Counted from the first letter of the stretch, positions 16,286-26,795 are shown. The stretch is 64,000 bases of DNA from Archangium lipolyticum (GCF_024623785.1 NZ_JANKBZ010000013.1:62001-126000); one strand, 5' to 3'. The notes: a model not told the origin generated them from the letters alone. Numbers and translations: made by a program.

Positions 16286-18565
16286 ATGAGGCGACTTGTC
16301 GCGATCATCCCCGCCCTGGTACTCGCACTGGCCGGGCGGGCGGAAGCTGTCGACGCCTGCCCGGATGGCGTCCCCCTCACCGCCATCCCGTCCATCCAGG
16401 GCAGCGGCGCCACCAGTCCCCTCTCCGGGCGCACGGTGGCCACCGAGGGCGTCGTCATCGGGGACTTCCAGCCCGCGGAGCTGCGGAGCGGCTTCTTCAT
16501 CCAGGCGGCCCAGGGGGACGGCAATCCCTCCACCAGCGACGGCCTCTTCGTCTACGTCCCCAGGAGCAACCCTCTGTCGTCCATCGACGTGAGGACGGGC
16601 GACCGGGTCCGCGTGAGCGGCACCGTCAAGGAGTTCCGCACCGGCAGCGACACCCTCACCGAGCTCGACTTCGTCACGGAGCTCCTCGTCTGCTCCAGCG
16701 GCGCCGGGATCCCCCCCACTCCAGTGGCGCTGCCGGTGGGCTCCGTGGCGGAGCTCGAGGCTTACGAGGGCATGCTCGTCACCTATCCCCAGGTGCTCAC
16801 CGTCACGGAGACGTTCGACCTCGGCCGCTACGGTGCGCTCCTCCTGTCCAGTGGAGGACGCCTCTTCAACCCCACCCATGGCCAGGGCAGCACTCCCGAG
16901 GAGAACGCCCGTCGGCGCATCCTCCTCGATGACGCCAGCTCACGGCAGAACCCCTCCCCCATCCCGTTCCTGTCCTCGCCTGGCCCGGACGGCACCCGCC
17001 GCGTCGGTGACACCGTGCGAGGCCTGACCGGCGTGCTCGCCTACGAGTCCAGCGAGTACCGCATCTACCCCACCCTCTCTCCGGCCTTCGTCAACGCCAA
17101 CCCGCGCACCGCCGCACCAGAGCCACTCGCCGGCCGGCTGAAGGTCGCCAGCTTCAACGTCCTCAACTACTTCACCACGCTCGGCTCGCGCGGCGCCAAC
17201 ACGGCCGTGGAGTTCGCGCGTCAGAAGGCGAAGATCGTCGCGGCGCTGAAGGCCATGGACGCGGACATCGTCGGCCTCATCGAGGTGGAGAACAACGGCA
17301 TGACCGCCCTCCAGGATCTGGTGGATGCGCTCAACGCCGCCTACGGCACGGGGAGCGGCACTCCCGAATACGCCGCGGTGCCCGATCCCCTCACCGGCAC
17401 CGGGAGCGACGTCATCAAGGTCGCCTTCATCTACAAGCCCCGGTCGGTCAGCCGGGTGGGCGAGTCCCTCAGCTTCCCGGACCCGATCTTCGACCGCCAT
17501 CCGGTCGCGCAGACCTTCCGTCCGGTGGACGGTAGCGGCCAGGACGGTTCGGACTTCACCGTGATCATCAATCACTTCAAGTCCAAGGGCTCCTGCCCCA
17601 CCAGTGGGGACGTGGACCTGGGCCAGGGCTGCTGGAACCTCAAGCGCGTCGAACAATCGCGCAAGCTCCTCCAGTTCATCGCCGAGCTCCAGGGGCGCTC
17701 GAACGATCCGGATGTGCTCGTCATCGGCGACCTGAACGCCTACGGCGAGGAGGATCCGGTGCGCACGCTCGTGGCCGGAGGACTGGAGCACCTGAGCCTG
17801 CGGATTCCGGCCGCACGCCGCTATAGCTACGTCTTCGAGGGCCAGTCGGGTGAGCTGGACCACGCCCTGGCCACACCGAGCCTGTCCGAGCAGGTGCGCG
17901 GCATCACGATCTGGCACATCAACGCGGACGAGCCGCCGGTGCTGGACTACAACACCGAGTTCAAGACCGATGACCGCTACGCGCCCACGCCGTACCGCGC
18001 GAGCGATCACGATCCCCTCATCATCGGGCTCGACACGAACCCCGTCTGCACGGTGGCCCCGGGAGCACCCACGCTGGAGCTCGATGACGGCCGGGAGATG
18101 ACGCTGGAGTGCGGAGTGGACCCCTGGATGGATCCAGGCGCTCGAGCGTGGGACGCGTGCGGCCCACTGGAGGTGCATACGTACAACTCGGGCCACGACG
18201 CCTACGGGCCGGGCCCGAACTGGCGCGCCCAGGGCACCTACCCGGTGCAGTACATCGCGTGGACCTCGGAGGGATGGACCGTGAGCGCCGTCCGCTCGGT
18301 GCACGTGGAGGACCGGACTCCTCCGACGCTGCGGCTGAAGGGGGACGCGCGGATGACGCACACGTGCGGGAGCGGCTGGGTGGACCCCTGGGTGGAGTCG
18401 CTGGACGCGTGTTACGGGAACGTGGCCCCCACCGTGTGGACGACGGGGTACGTGAACGGCTGGGCGGAGGGCGTGTACACCGTGCGCTACGAGGTGAGGG
18501 ACAGCGCGGGCAACGCCGCGCCGCCCGTGACGCGCACCGTGGAAGTCATCGACTGCCCCTGGTGA
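16286..18565 (+). CDS. ExeM/NucH-family extracellular endonuclease
   Basis: 759 aa. The start is fixed by AGGAGG 5 nt before the ATG. Signal peptide 1-21 (IPALVLALAGRAEA). Residues 40-130 are an OB-like domain (VVIGDFQPAELRSGFFIQA), as in ExeM proteins. Residues 285-575 are the endonuclease/exonuclease/phosphatase domain, with FNVLNYFTT, GLIEVENNG (Glu near 333), VIINHFKSKG, GDLNAYGEEDP (about 481) and RASDHDPLI. These supply the metal-binding and His/Asp catalytic residues. The last 180 residues hold two Ig/HYR-like repeats, each beginning with a Cys and a VDPW motif. The enzyme would degrade extracellular DNA for nutrition or biofilm turnover. It converges on the FG-GAP gene with a shared terminator. 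Confidence 0.88.
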   Translation: MRRLVAIIPALVLALAGRAEAVDACPDGVPLTAIPSIQGSGATSPLSGRTVATEGVVIGDFQPAELRSGFFIQAAQGDGNPSTSDGLFVYVPRSNPLSSIDVRTGDRVRVSGTVKEFRTGSDTLTELDFVTELLVCSSGAGIPPTPVALPVGSVAELEAYEGMLVTYPQVLTVTETFDLGRYGALLLSSGGRLFNPTHGQGSTPEENARRRILLDDASSRQNPSPIPFLSSPGPDGTRRVGDTVRGLTGVLAYESSEYRIYPTLSPAFVNANPRTAAPEPLAGRLKVASFNVLNYFTTLGSRGANTAVEFARQKAKIVAALKAMDADIVGLIEVENNGMTALQDLVDALNAAYGTGSGTPEYAAVPDPLTGTGSDVIKVAFIYKPRSVSRVGESLSFPDPIFDRHPVAQTFRPVDGSGQDGSDFTVIINHFKSKGSCPTSGDVDLGQGCWNLKRVEQSRKLLQFIAELQGRSNDPDVLVIGDLNAYGEEDPVRTLVAGGLEHLSLRIPAARRYSYVFEGQSGELDHALATPSLSEQVRGITIWHINADEPPVLDYNTEFKTDDRYAPTPYRASDHDPLIIGLDTNPVCTVAPGAPTLELDDGREMTLECGVDPWMDPGARAWDACGPLEVHTYNSGHDAYGPGPNWRAQGTYPVQYIAWTSEGWTVSAVRSVHVEDRTPPTLRLKGDARMTHTCGSGWVDPWVESLDACYGNVAPTVWTTGYVNGWAEGVYTVRYEVRDSAGNAAPPVTRTVEVIDCPW

Positions 18566-18572
18566 AAAAGCG

Positions 18573-18607
18573 AAGGGCCCGGAACCTCCCATCGGTTCCG
18601 GGCCCTT
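18573..18607. terminator. Bidirectional intrinsic terminator between convergent genes
   Basis: A perfect 14-bp stem: AAGGGCCCGGAACC (18573-18586) pairs with GGTTCCGGGCCCTT (18594-18607) across a 7-nt loop. An A-run precedes it (gaaaaagcg), giving a T-run for leftward transcripts, and cctt follows for rightward ones. It separates the ExeM-like gene (stop 18565) from the FG-GAP gene (stop 18643). Confidence 0.85.
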
Positions 18608-18642
18608 CCCCTTACTTCACCCGAACTGCACCCGACCGGGGC

Positions 18643-21600
18643 TCACTTGCAGAGCGGGCTGTGCTCCGCCGTGTTCCCCGGGCAACCGGTACCAACGCAG
18701 AACTTCGCGCCGCTGTCCACCGCGCCGCGGCCGGACTGGTCGTGCGGCACGTAGATGCGGCAGGTGCTCTCCGTGGAGAGGCCCGCGTCGTTCTTGACCA
18801 CGTAGTGGACGGTGTAGACGCGGCCGTCACCCGTGCCCTCGCGCTCGGCGCGCAGCTGCATGGACGTGTTGTTCACGATGACCATGTCGTTGCAGGTACG
18901 GCCATCACCGTTGCCATTGGCGTCCTCGACCTCGTCCGAGGTGATGCGCAGGATGCGGCCGTAGCGATCCAGGGGCAGCGGGTTGCCGCACGCATCCTTC
19001 GCGGGCGCGGCGCACTGCGACAGCTTGATGGGGGCGTACTCGTACTTGTGGTTGGGCGCCCACAGCTCGTAGCCCTTGTCCGCGCCCGGCGTGGGGGGCA
19101 CGGAGTCACCACCCTGCTGCACGCGGACGGTGAAGCGGCAGCTGGCCGCGTTGCCGAAGGCGTCCTTCGTCGAGCAGCTCACGGCCGTGTCGCCGTCGGG
19201 GAAGGTGGAGCCGGAAGCCTTCGAGCAGGTGACAGCCACCGGGCCGCAGTTGTCCGTGGCCTTGGCCTCGAAGGTGGCCTTGGCGCCGCCGCAGGAGCAC
19301 GTGTTCACCACCACCGGCGAGGTGGGGCAGCTGAGCACAGGCGGGGTGGAGTCACCCACCACCTTCACGTTGAAGCCGCACGACGTCGCGTTGCCCGAGC
19401 CATCCTTGGCGGAGCAGGTCACGGCCGTATCACCCACCGGGAAGGTGGAGCCGGAAGCCTTCGAGCAGGTGACGGGCGCCGGGCCGCAGTTGTCCACGGC
19501 CGTGGTCGAGAAGTTGGCCTTGGCGCCAGCCGCCGAGCACGTCTCGATGGTCTGCGAGGCCGGGCACTCCATGGCCGGCTTCGTGGTGTCCACCACGGTG
19601 ACGGTGCCCGTGCACTGGGCGCTCGCCTCACCGTCGGAGGCCGTCAGCACGACGGGGTGGCTGCCCAGACCGAAGGACGCGTTGGGCACCTCGTTGATGG
19701 ACAGCGGCGCCGGCCCCTTGTCCGGGTCGTAGCTGCCGTTGTTCACGCTGGCGCCACCGCGGCAGGTCGCATCCGCGCTCACCGTGACGTCGCGGCAGAT
19801 GGCCACCGGCGGCAGGTTGGACGGGGTCGCCTTGCACGTCAGGTCCACCGACGCGGAGGCGGAGTTGTTGTCCTCGCGGCACTCGATGTCGCGGCCCTGG
19901 CCCGTGCCGTCATCGTCCGCCACGACGAACACCTCGGCGGTACCGGTGGAGGTGGAGGTGAAGGAGACGGACACGCCGGCGCTGGCGCCCGCGGCCAGCG
20001 CGTTGGGGACGGTGCCCACGGCGAGCAGCGTGCCACCCGAGGCCGGGTTGCCCTTGTAGAAGGCCACCTTCAGCCCGGCGGCCACCGCGGCCTGGCCCTG
20101 GTTGCGCACCTGCGCGTTGATGGACAGCGTGCCACTCTCGCACCCGGAGGACACGATGGAGGCCACCAGGTCCGCGGCGGCGTAGGGGCTCGGGCCCTCA
20201 CCGAAGAAGCCCGCGGTGTTGGAGCGGAAGGTGTTCAGCTGCGGGTTGAGCCAGTTGGTCGCCGGCTGAGCGGGGATGGTGCCGTCGTTGTTGACGTTCG
20301 TCACCGAGTAGGCGTGCTGGTTCCAGATGCGCCGCGTGTTGGCCCAGCCCTCCTGGGTGTCGTGGTACACGCGCAGGCCGTTGAAGCCCGGGGCCCCGTG
20401 GTTGTTCTCCACCACGAGGATCTCCGCCGCGTTGTCCCCATCCACGTCCGCCACGATGGGGTACTCGTACGTGGTACCCGAGCTGTGGCGCGTCTGCCAC
20501 CGCACCGCGCCCGTCACGCCGTCGAGGATGCGCAGCCAGAGCTCGTCGGCGTAGATGACCTCGAGCTTGCCATCGCCATCCAGATCGAAGGTGGTGGAGG
20601 TCGTCTTGCCCGAGCTGTACTCCTGGATGGGCAGCGTCCACTTCACCGCGCCATTGGCGCCGTAGACGGTGTAGTTCCAGTCACCCGCCAGGCCGATCTC
20701 CAGCTGCCCGTCGCCATCGAAGTCCTCGATGTTGGGCGCGCCACCGTGGCCCCGGCTGGTGGGGAAGCCCTGGCCGGGATCCGTGAAGTGGACGTCCCGG
20801 CTCCACAGCAGCGAGCAGTCATCGTCCAGCAGCGTCACCTTCTCGCGGCCCGTCACGACGATCTCACCCGCCGCGTCGCCATCGAAGTTGGCCACGGCCG
20901 AGTAGCCACCGCCCTCCATCTGCATGTTGGTGCACTTGATGGAGCCATCGTGCCGGTAGACGGTGTGGCCGTTGACCACCTCCTGCTTGCCGTCCTGGTC
21001 GATGTCCGCCGCGAAGGAGATCGGGCCCGTGTACAGGGCTCCATCCATCCCCCGCGCGCCCACCCACTTCAGCGCGCCCGTGTTGTCGTAGACGCGGTTG
21101 CCGTCGAGGATCTCCACGGTGCCGTCGCCGTCCAGATCCGCCAGCGAGGGGCCGCCCCACTCGTTGTAGTCGTTCGCGTCCGGGGCCGAGCGGAACTTGA
21201 AGGTACCGTCGTTCTCGAAGCAGATGATGCCGCGGCCGTTCTCCGGAATGCCGCAGATCTCCACCGCGCCGTCACCGTCGATGTCTCCCGCGGCGATGCT
21301 GGCCGCCGGCTTCACCCGGTACTCCGCGTTCGTCACCGTCCACAGCTCGGCGCCGCCGTTGCCGCTCACCGCCCGGAGCACGCCGTTCACGTTGGCGTTC
21401 TCGTTCGCCCGGGCCTTCTCGTTGTAGAAGTCACCGTCGAAGGTGCTGAAGACGATGTCCGGCGTGCCGTCCCGGTTCACGTCCACCACCACCGGCTGCA
21501 TCATCACCTGCTTGAAGGCAGGAAGGACCTCGCTGCCCTCCCACTTCCACTGCAGCTCCGGCTCGAAGTGGCCCGTGAACGGCGGCGGAACCTCACAGCG

Positions 21601-21765
21601 CTCCGAGAGGTTGCTCACCCCTTTCGCCCCGTTACCGGGCTCCTGTGACTCCACCGTGCCGCAAGCGCTCCCCGAGGCCAGCGCCATCAGCGCGACGAAG
21701 AGCCGCCCACGCCTCTGCTCCCGCTGACGACACTCGGGGCTCTGGCTGTTGCGTTTGAGTTTCAT
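18643..21765 (-). CDS. FG-GAP repeat / HYR-domain surface protein
   Basis: 1040 aa. The N-terminus is long and basic, then a hydrophobic stretch to a lipobox-like SGSACG (about residue 36), so it is probably a lipoprotein. Residues 60-520 hold FG-GAP/VCBS-type repeats with Ca-binding DxDxDG loops (DVNRDGTPD, GDIDGDGAVE, DLDGDGTVE, DIDQDGKQE, DFDGDGQLE, DLDGDGKLE, DVDGDNAAE), predicting a seven-bladed beta-propeller. A CARDB-like domain follows (about 550-650). Two or three HYR-like Ig modules come next, with duplicated DNCGPxxVTCSKASGSTFP stretches. The C-terminal 170 residues are Cys-rich. Such proteins are cell-surface or secreted adhesins. It is monocistronic between strong terminators, and the ATG has a GGAGAGG site. 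Confidence 0.8.
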   Translation of the reverse strand: MKLKRNSQSPECRQREQRRGRLFVALMALASGSACGTVESQEPGNGAKGVSNLSERCEVPPPFTGHFEPELQWKWEGSEVLPAFKQVMMQPVVVDVNRDGTPDIVFSTFDGDFYNEKARANENANVNGVLRAVSGNGGAELWTVTNAEYRVKPAASIAAGDIDGDGAVEICGIPENGRGIICFENDGTFKFRSAPDANDYNEWGGPSLADLDGDGTVEILDGNRVYDNTGALKWVGARGMDGALYTGPISFAADIDQDGKQEVVNGHTVYRHDGSIKCTNMQMEGGGYSAVANFDGDAAGEIVVTGREKVTLLDDDCSLLWSRDVHFTDPGQGFPTSRGHGGAPNIEDFDGDGQLEIGLAGDWNYTVYGANGAVKWTLPIQEYSSGKTTSTTFDLDGDGKLEVIYADELWLRILDGVTGAVRWQTRHSSGTTYEYPIVADVDGDNAAEILVVENNHGAPGFNGLRVYHDTQEGWANTRRIWNQHAYSVTNVNNDGTIPAQPATNWLNPQLNTFRSNTAGFFGEGPSPYAAADLVASIVSSGCESGTLSINAQVRNQGQAAVAAGLKVAFYKGNPASGGTLLAVGTVPNALAAGASAGVSVSFTSTSTGTAEVFVVADDDGTGQGRDIECREDNNSASASVDLTCKATPSNLPPVAICRDVTVSADATCRGGASVNNGSYDPDKGPAPLSINEVPNASFGLGSHPVVLTASDGEASAQCTGTVTVVDTTKPAMECPASQTIETCSAAGAKANFSTTAVDNCGPAPVTCSKASGSTFPVGDTAVTCSAKDGSGNATSCGFNVKVVGDSTPPVLSCPTSPVVVNTCSCGGAKATFEAKATDNCGPVAVTCSKASGSTFPDGDTAVSCSTKDAFGNAASCRFTVRVQQGGDSVPPTPGADKGYELWAPNHKYEYAPIKLSQCAAPAKDACGNPLPLDRYGRILRITSDEVEDANGNGDGRTCNDMVIVNNTSMQLRAEREGTGDGRVYTVHYVVKNDAGLSTESTCRIYVPHDQSGRGAVDSGAKFCVGTGCPGNTAEHSPLCK

Positions 21766-22060
21766 CTTTCCCCTCTCCTCCGCTTTCGGACATGACCCGG
21801 TTCACTGCCACCCGATAACCAGCATTGACAGTGTACTCGCGGGTGGAGCTCAACAAAGCACCAGGTTCCGGACGCGACTGTCCTTAACATGGCTCGCAGA
21901 CCGGTGTCCTCGGAATTCTCCGACACCAATGTAAGTGCCGCACTGTGTTGGTTCTGTTTGTGCGCCACAATCACAGACGGACGGACATGGAACGCCCTCT
22001 TTTCTCTCAGAATCTTGGAAAGAGAGCGTATTGGCGCCTTCGCACAATTCGAAATGCGAA

Positions 22061-22091
22061 GGGCCCGGAACCGCTACACGGCTCCGAGCCC
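22061..22091 (-). terminator. Probable terminator downstream of gcvP
   Basis: GGGCCCGGAACC (22061-22072) and GGCTCCGAGCCC (22080-22091) pair over 12 bp, with two positions that are wobble pairs in leftward RNA and mismatches in the other direction. The 7-nt loop is gctacac. Its left arm and the five bases before it are identical to the terminator at 18573. It lies about 100 bp past the gcvP stop, beyond repeat copy 3. Confidence 0.55.
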
Positions 22092-22137
22092 TCTGCTGCC
22101 GGGTCTCACTCAGGAAGCGAACCCGGGTCTTCCTCTA

Positions 22138-22170
22138 CCCTCACCCCGTCCCTCTCCCAGAGGGAGAGGG
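22138..22170 (+). repeat. Extragenic palindromic repeat, copy 3
   Basis: This copy has the CCCTCACCC lead, CGT spacer and a perfect CCCTCTCCC/GGGAGAGGG hairpin with an AGA loop. It sits 18 bp beyond the gcvP stop codon. Confidence 0.85.
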
Positions 22171-22187
22171 GCAGTGGTGGTAGCGGG

Positions 22188-25085
22188 TCACGCCGCCCGG
22201 GACGGCTCCGGCGACATGTAGTCCTCGATCGGCGGGCACGAGCACACCAGCTTCCGATCTCCCTGCACGTTGTTCAGCCGACCCACCGCCGGCCAGAACT
22301 TGTGATCCACCACCCACTGCGCCGGGAACGCCGCCTTCTCTCGCGAGTACGGCCGGTTCCACTCCGGCGCCGTGATCACCCGCGCCGTGTGCGGTGCGTT
22401 CTTCAGCACGTTGTTGTCCTTCGGCGCCTTGCCGTCCTCGATCTCCCGGATCTCCTCACGGATGGAGATCAGCGCGTCGCACAGGCGATCCAGCTCCGCC
22501 TTCGACTCGCTCTCCGTCGGCTCGATCATCAGCGTGCCGGCCACCGGGAAGGACACCGTCGGCGCGTGGAAGCCGTAGTCCATCAACCGCTTGGCCACGT
22601 CCTCCACCTCGATGCCCGCCGTCTTCTTCAGGTGCCGCAGATCCACGATGCACTCGTGCGCCACCCGGCCCCGCTTGCCCCGGTACAGCACCGGGTAGTG
22701 CGGCTGCAGCCGCTCGGCGATGTAGTTGGCGTTGAGGATCGCCATCTTCGTGGCCTTCGTCAGGCCCTCCGCCCCCATCATCGCGATGTACATCCACGAG
22801 ATGACCAGGATGCTCGCGCTGCCCCACGGCGCCGCGGAGATCGCCCCGATGCCCTCCTTGCCGCCCGTGGAGATGACCGGGTGCGCCGGCAGGAAGCGCG
22901 TCAGGTGGCTCGCCACGCAGATGGGACCCATGCCCGGGCCGCCACCGCCGTGCGGGATGCAGAACGTCTTGTGCAGGTTGATGTGGCAGACGTCCGCGCC
23001 AATCTCCGCCGGCTTCGTCAGCCCCACCTGCGCGTTGAGGTTCGCGCCGTCCATGTACACCTGGCCGCCGCGCTCGTGGATGATGGAGCAGATCTCCTTG
23101 ATCTCCTCCTCGAACACGCCGTGGGTGGACGGGTAGGTCACCATCAGGCAGGCCAGGTTGTCCTTGTGCTCCTCGGCCCGGACGCGCAGATCGGCCACGT
23201 CGATGTTGCCGCTCTCGTCGCACTTGACGACCACGACCTTGTAGCCCGCCATCACCGCCGAGGCCGGGTTGGTGCCGTGCGCCGACGACGGAATGAGGCA
23301 CACGTCCCGGTGCCCCTGGCCCCGGTGCTGCTGGTACGCGCGGATGACGAGCAGGCCCGCCAGCTCGCCCTGGCTGCCCGCGTTGGGCTGCAGGGACACG
23401 CCCGCGAAGCCGGTCACCGTGGCCAGCATCTGCTCGAGCTGCTCGAACAGGACGCGGTAGCCCGCCGCCTGCGAGCTGGGCGCGAACGGATGCAGCTTGC
23501 CGAACTGCGGCCACGTCACCGGAATCATCTCCGCGGTGGCGTTGAGCTTCATCGTGCACGAGCCGAGCGGAATCATCGAGTGCGTGAGCGACAAGTCACG
23601 CGACTCGAGGCGGCGGATGTACCGCAGCATCTCCGTCTCGGAGTGGTAGCTGTTGAAGACAGGGTGCGTGAGGAACGGCGTGGTGCGCCGCAGGCCCTCG
23701 GGCAGGGTGCTGCGCAGCTCCGCGCCCAGCTCCTCCAGGGTGAAGCCCAGGGGCTTGCCACCGGCGAACACGGAGAGGATGGCCTCCACGTCGGCCGGGC
23801 GGGTGGCCTCGTCGAGGCTCAGCCCCACGGCGCGCTCGTCGATGCGGCGGAAGTTCATCCCCTTGGCCTCGGCGGCCGACAGGATGGCGCGGATGTGCGG
23901 CGGCGCGGCCTCGACACGCAGCGTGTCGAAGACGTTCTCGTAGTTGGCGCCGTAGCCCAGCTTCGTCAGGCCCCGCGCCAGCAGCACGGTCAGCCCGTGC
24001 ACGCGCTCGGCGATGGACTTCAGGCCCTTGGGCCCGTGGTACACGGCGTACATGCCGGCCATGATGGCCAGCAGCACCTGCGCGGTGCAGATGTTGCTCG
24101 TGGCCTTCTCGCGGCGGATGTGCTGCTCGCGCGTCTGCAGCGCCATGCGCAGGGCGGGACGGCCCTGGGCGTCCGTGGACACGCCGATGATGCGGCCCGG
24201 CATCACGCGGGTGAAGGAGTTCTTCGTGGCGAAGAAGGCCGCGTGCGGACCGCCGTAGCCCATGGGCACGCCGAAGCGCTGGGCGCTGCCCACCGCCACG
24301 TCCGCGCCGAACTCACCCGGAGGCGTCAGCATCGTGAGCGCCAGCAGATCCGTGGCGACGATGAAGAGCGCCCCGGCCGCGTGCAGCTTCTCCCCGAAGG
24401 CCCGGTAGTCGTGCACCACGCCGTCGGTGGCCGGGTACTGCACCAGCCCGCCGAAGTACTTCTTCGCGCTCAGGTCCACCGTGCGGTGGTCGCCCACCAC
24501 GACTTCAACACCCAGCGGCTGGGCGCGGGTGCGCACCACGTCGAGCGTCTGCGGGTGGCACGTCTCGGAGACGAAGAAGGCGCCTCCGGTGCCCTCGCCC
24601 TGGGTGTGCAGCGCCAGGGCCATGGCCTCGGCGGCGGCGGTGCCCTCGTCGAGCAGGGAGGCGTTGGCCACTTCCATCCCCGTCAGCTCCATCACCATCG
24701 TCTGGTAGTTGAGCAGCGCCTCCAGACGGCCCTGGGCGATCTCCGCCTGGTAGGGCGTGTACTGGGTGTACCAGCCCGGGTTCTGGAGGATGTTGCGGAG
24801 GATGACGTTCGGGGTCTGGGTGTCGTAGTAGCCCATCCCGATGAAGGACCGGAACAGCTGGTTCTTCGCCGCGATGGACTCCAACACCGCGAGCGCGTCG
24901 TGCTCCGACTGGGGCGCCGCCATCTTCAGCGGCTCCTTCGAGCGGATGGCAGCGGGCACCGTCTGGTCGATGAGCTCCTCCAGCGAGCCCACGCCCACGG
25001 CCTTCAGCATCCCCTGCAGTTCCTTCTCATCCGGCCCGATGTGCCGGTCGGCGAACGATTCCTGGTACTTCCAGTTCAAGGACAT
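22188..25085 (-). CDS. gcvP: Glycine dehydrogenase (decarboxylating), P-protein
   Basis: 965 aa, the full length of the single-chain P-protein. It decarboxylates glycine with pyridoxal phosphate and passes the aminomethyl group to the lipoyl arm of GcvH. The N-terminus has the family's [17 protein letters not shown] and the N-half motif [14 protein letters not shown]. The PLP lysine is in [20 protein letters not shown] (about residue 707), next to the Gly-rich loop. It is the last gene of gcvT-gcvH-gcvP, 80 bp after gcvH, and is followed by a probable terminator. It feeds 5,10-methylene-THF to the divergent metF gene's product. Confidence 0.98.
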   Translation of the reverse strand: MSLNWKYQESFADRHIGPDEKELQGMLKAVGVGSLEELIDQTVPAAIRSKEPLKMAAPQSEHDALAVLESIAAKNQLFRSFIGMGYYDTQTPNVILRNILQNPGWYTQYTPYQAEIAQGRLEALLNYQTMVMELTGMEVANASLLDEGTAAAEAMALALHTQGEGTGGAFFVSETCHPQTLDVVRTRAQPLGVEVVVGDHRTVDLSAKKYFGGLVQYPATDGVVHDYRAFGEKLHAAGALFIVATDLLALTMLTPPGEFGADVAVGSAQRFGVPMGYGGPHAAFFATKNSFTRVMPGRIIGVSTDAQGRPALRMALQTREQHIRREKATSNICTAQVLLAIMAGMYAVYHGPKGLKSIAERVHGLTVLLARGLTKLGYGANYENVFDTLRVEAAPPHIRAILSAAEAKGMNFRRIDERAVGLSLDEATRPADVEAILSVFAGGKPLGFTLEELGAELRSTLPEGLRRTTPFLTHPVFNSYHSETEMLRYIRRLESRDLSLTHSMIPLGSCTMKLNATAEMIPVTWPQFGKLHPFAPSSQAAGYRVLFEQLEQMLATVTGFAGVSLQPNAGSQGELAGLLVIRAYQQHRGQGHRDVCLIPSSAHGTNPASAVMAGYKVVVVKCDESGNIDVADLRVRAEEHKDNLACLMVTYPSTHGVFEEEIKEICSIIHERGGQVYMDGANLNAQVGLTKPAEIGADVCHINLHKTFCIPHGGGGPGMGPICVASHLTRFLPAHPVISTGGKEGIGAISAAPWGSASILVISWMYIAMMGAEGLTKATKMAILNANYIAERLQPHYPVLYRGKRGRVAHECIVDLRHLKKTAGIEVEDVAKRLMDYGFHAPTVSFPVAGTLMIEPTESESKAELDRLCDALISIREEIREIEDGKAPKDNNVLKNAPHTARVITAPEWNRPYSREKAAFPAQWVVDHKFWPAVGRLNNVQGDRKLVCSCPPIEDYMSPEPSRAA

Positions 25086-25165
25086 AGATCAGCACTCGCG
25101 GTGCGGGTGAAACGAAAAGGGACCGTGCATAACAGCCGACGCAGGTCCGTTCTCACCCGGAAGCG

Positions 25166-25555
25166 TCAGGAGTTCTTCAGCAGGTTCTCGTACGCGCTGG
25201 CGTCCATGAGGCCGGCCAGCTCCTTGGTGTCCGAGGGCTCGACCTCGACGATCCACCCCGCCCCGTAGGGGTCCGAGTTGATCGTCTGGGGGCTGTCCGT
25301 CAGGGCATCGTTCACCTTCACCACCTTGCCGGTGAGCGGGGAGAAGAGATCCGACACGGCCTTGGTGGACTCGATGACGCCGAACTGCTTGCCGGCGGTG
25401 AGGGAGGCGCCCACCTTGGGCAGCTCCACGTAGACCACGTCACCCAGCGCCTCCTGGGCGTGGGAGGTGACGCCCACCACCACCCGGTTGCCCTCGATGC
25501 GGGCCCACTCGTGCTCCTTCGTGTACTTGAGATTCTGCGGAATGTTGCCGGCCAT
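25166..25555 (-). CDS. gcvH: Glycine cleavage system H protein
   Basis: 129 aa, normal length. It is the lipoyl-carrying shuttle between GcvP, GcvT and the L-protein. The N-terminal YTKEHEWARIEGNRVVVGVT and the lipoyl site GVIESTKAVSDLFSP (Lys 65) are typical. The start ATG has an AGGAGCA-type site. It lies 42 bp after gcvT and 80 bp before gcvP. No lipoate ligase, lipoyl synthase or L-protein gene is in the window. Confidence 0.97.
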   Translation of the reverse strand: MAGNIPQNLKYTKEHEWARIEGNRVVVGVTSHAQEALGDVVYVELPKVGASLTAGKQFGVIESTKAVSDLFSPLTGKVVKVNDALTDSPQTINSDPYGAGWIVEVEPSDTKELAGLMDASAYENLLKNS

Positions 25556-25597
25556 GACCGTGCTCCTCAGGTAGGGGTGCTCAGGGCTTGGGAATGC

Positions 25598-26686
25598 TCA
25601 GGACTTCTTCCAGAAAGGGGTCTTCACCACGACGGCGGGCACCGGGCGGCCGCGGATCTCCACATCGAAGGTCGAGCCCTCGGCGGCCAGCCCGGTGGGC
25701 ACGTAGCCGATACCGATGGGCTTCTTCACCATGGGGCCCATGGTGCCGCTCGTCACCTCGCCCACCCGCTGCCCGTCCTTGAGGATGGGGTAGCCGTGAC
25801 GGGGGATGCCGGAGCCGGTCAGCTCGAAGCCCACCAGCTTGCGCTTCACGCCCTCGGCCTTCTGCTTCACCAGCACGTCCTGGCCGATGAAACCGCCCTG
25901 CTTGTCGAGCTTGCAGATCCACCCCAGCCCCGCTTCCAGGGGCGTGTGGTTGTCGTCGATGTCGTTGCCGTACAGGGAGAACTTCATCTCCGTGCGGAGG
26001 CTGTCTCGGGCGCCCAGGCCACAGGGCTTCACGCCGTCCTGCTGGCCCTCCTTCAGGAGCGCCTCCCAGAGCTTCTCCGCCTCACCGGGCGCGCAGTACA
26101 GCTCGAAGCCGTCCTCGCCGGTGTAGCCGGTGCGGGAGATGATGCACTGCACGCCAGCGACCTGGCCCTCGGTGAAGCGGTAGGTGCCGATCTTCGAGAG
26201 GTCCGCCTGGGTGAGCCGCTGCACCAGGCCGACGGCCTTGGGACCCTGCACGGCGATCTGCGCGAAGTCGTCGCTGCGATCCACCGGCTTCACGCCCTGG
26301 GCGCGCGCCTGCATCCAGGCGAAGTCCTTGTCCTTGTTGGAGGCGTTGACGACGATGAGGATCCGCTCGGGCGAGAAGCGGTAGGCCACCACGTCATCCA
26401 CGAAGCCGCCCTGGTCATTGAGCAGGCCGGCGTAGAGGGCCTGGCCGTCCGCGGCCTTGGAGAGATCATTGGTGATCAGCTTGTTGGCCGTCTCGAGGGC
26501 CCCGGGACCGGAGAACTCGATCTCTCCCATGTGGGACACGTCGAAGAGGCCGACGGCGGTGCGCACGGCCTCGTGCTCGCCGATGACGGAGCTGTACTGC
26601 ACCGGCATGTCCCAACCCACGAAATCCACCATCCGGGCGCCCAACCTGCGGTGGGCCTCGTTGAGCGGCGTACGCCGGGCAACCAT
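25598..26686 (-). CDS. gcvT: Aminomethyltransferase (glycine cleavage T-protein)
   Basis: 362 aa. It transfers the methylene carbon from aminomethyl-lipoyl-GcvH to tetrahydrofolate and releases ammonia. Family motifs are [20 protein letters not shown] at the start, [27 protein letters not shown], and GIPRHGYPI with TSGTMGP in the C-terminal barrel. The ATG at 26686 is preceded by CAGGAGAGAACAC, a good site. First gene of gcvTHP, divergent from metF across a 109-bp gap that must hold both promoters. That gap is too short for a tandem glycine riboswitch, and none was seen. Confidence 0.97.
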   Translation of the reverse strand: MVARRTPLNEAHRRLGARMVDFVGWDMPVQYSSVIGEHEAVRTAVGLFDVSHMGEIEFSGPGALETANKLITNDLSKAADGQALYAGLLNDQGGFVDDVVAYRFSPERILIVVNASNKDKDFAWMQARAQGVKPVDRSDDFAQIAVQGPKAVGLVQRLTQADLSKIGTYRFTEGQVAGVQCIISRTGYTGEDGFELYCAPGEAEKLWEALLKEGQQDGVKPCGLGARDSLRTEMKFSLYGNDIDDNHTPLEAGLGWICKLDKQGGFIGQDVLVKQKAEGVKRKLVGFELTGSGIPRHGYPILKDGQRVGEVTSGTMGPMVKKPIGIGYVPTGLAAEGSTFDVEIRGRPVPAVVVKTPFWKKS

Positions 26687-26795
26687 GTGTTCTCTCCTGG
26701 GAGGGGGGTGTAAAAGCGGCGCGGACTATAACCGCGCACCTCCCTCAATCAAGGCTCTCGGGGATGCACCTGGGACGTTCTAGACTGCTCGCGTC
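26687..26795. promoter_or_regulatory. Divergent gcvT / metF promoter region
   Basis: 109 bp shared by two oppositely transcribed one-carbon genes. It contains the gcvT ribosome binding site and an AT-richer patch (gactataaccgcg). No convincing -35 box or palindrome was found. The divergent layout suggests coordinated control, which is inference only. Confidence 0.4.

Larger units (their letters stand above)
21766..22187. other. Intergenic region between the FG-GAP gene and gcvP
   Basis: This 422-bp gap contains the upstream region of the leftward FG-GAP gene, a bulged hairpin at 21903-21927 (GGTGTC-ct-CGGA / TCCGACACC), a terminator-like stem at 22061-22091 and repeat copy 3 at 22138-22170. 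A perfect TTGACA at 21825-21830 is on the plus strand and has no plus-strand gene to serve. Several short frames cross the gap, but none has both a ribosome binding site and coding-like codon use. Confidence 0.5.

Noticed and set aside
18109-21648. A 1179-codon open frame on the plus strand opposite the FG-GAP gene
   Set aside because: High GC bias in third positions leaves long antisense frames without stops. The minus frame has a signal, FG-GAP Ca loops and a ribosome binding site, while the plus frame is Arg/His/Val/Gly-rich with no domain.
21945-25268. A 1107-codon plus frame opposite gcvP
   Set aside because: It mirrors gcvP and has the same antisense composition; gcvP matches its family over its full length.
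26687-26795. Glycine riboswitch upstream of gcvT
   Set aside because: The gap is only 109 bp and is shared with metF; no aptamer-like conserved core was seen.
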